Below, one piece after another: positions 63,569 to 64,000 of a stretch of DNA of 64,000 bases. The DNA comes from Bradysia coprophila (lineage: Eukaryota > Arthropoda > Insecta > Diptera > Sciaridae): contig NW_023503409.1 in assembly GCF_014529535.1 (NCBI RefSeq), forward strand, positions 8,432,390 to 8,496,389, given 5' to 3'. Each line of letters starts with the position of its first letter. The stretch's first letter is position 1. A program made the translations under genes and the position numbers. Under the pieces are notes generated by a model. The model made no database searches. It had not been told where the DNA came from and saw only the letters and a list, made by a program, of their open reading frames with translations.

Positions 63569-64000
63569 TTTCTAACTTGAGTAAAACACATCCGATTTCT
63601 AAAATTCTTTTTTTCCCCGTTTGGTATTATCAAAAGACAGGCTAAGTTCGAAGATGGGTGATTTCGGATCGACCTCTCCGGAGCTGGGGCCCAATAAGTG
63701 CCTAAGTGTTTTCGACGATATCTCCAAACATTTGAGCACTACACTTGTCAGTGATATGTCAAATAAAAGGTATTTACAATACCGATCGACAATAAAAAGT
63801 TTATGGAAATCGGATGACCGACTCGTGAGTTAGACCCCTTGGTGTGGAACAGGCACAGGGCGGCAAGCAGTTTTTGCTTGTAGGTCGGCCACATTTGAAC
63901 ATATTTCGTCTGTTTTAGCTTTATTAGATAGGTATTGACCGTACTAATCAGGGAAAAAAAAGTTTATGAAAATATGTTCACCGGAGCGTGAGCTAGGTCT
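63407..64000 (+). repeat. repeat copy D, truncated by the window end
   Basis: Matches 56739-57313 almost base for base: GACCCGTACGAAGTACTGG, the CTGT tract (63537-63566), then TCCGGAGCTGGGGCCCAATA. It is not flanked on the left by the arm found at 56511, so this repeat moves independently of that TIR element. Confidence 0.85.

Overview
This 64-kb window is AT-rich, repeat-laden animal nuclear DNA, most likely from an insect and plausibly a dipteran. The evidence is protein-coding genes split by very short GT-AG introns (mostly 54-65 nt), insect-style initiators (TCAGTT), many small inverted-repeat DNA transposons, tRNA-derived SINEs and non-LTR retrotransposon debris. The order is inferred from the style of the ERMP1-like paralogues and cannot be proved from sequence alone.

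Only three genes can be supported, all in the right-hand 38%. (1) Minus strand, 41101 down to 39881: a complete two-exon sialic acid synthase (NANS, 387 aa). (2) and (3) Plus strand, 52869-56307 and 58562-62673: two complete, tandem, 12-exon M28-family membrane metallopeptidases related to ER metallopeptidase 1 (907 and 885 aa). I joined every exon by eye; reading frame is kept across all splice junctions and each ends in a conserved C-terminus. The two peptidases share nine intron positions and each has two private ones, so they are an older tandem duplication. Nothing suggests that NANS and the peptidases act in one pathway.

The first 39.8 kb has no recognisable host gene. It holds a stack of mobile elements. 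These include two snap-back hAT MITEs with perfect 8-bp target duplications (5744-5914, 9145-9337), a TA-flanked long-TIR element split by a precisely delimited SINE (10438-11345), and decayed reverse-transcriptase C-termini (13285-13717 minus; 36674-37122 plus, inside a 1.4-kb hAT element). There is also a 664-bp hAT element beside a hairpin (22846-23509) and a family of hairpins that share a loop motif. AT-rich intervals with octamer and homeodomain-type motifs (2690-2860, 4380-5060) could be regulatory DNA of a distant gene.

Between NANS and the peptidases lie a 1.2-kb near-perfect palindromic transposon (41892-43095), a 95-bp hairpin (47199-47293) and a 1.16-kb repeat with a tandem array of about 145-bp units (49986-51147). 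A shorter inverted copy of the last sits at 15863-16877. The peptidase gene pair is separated by a 1.6-kb TIR element (56511-58137) carrying a related repeat; another copy of that repeat begins at 63407 and runs off the window.

I found no clearly new enzymatic system. The most unusual material is the hairpin-element family with changing stems and a conserved loop, and the hAT element carrying a retrotransposon coding fragment.
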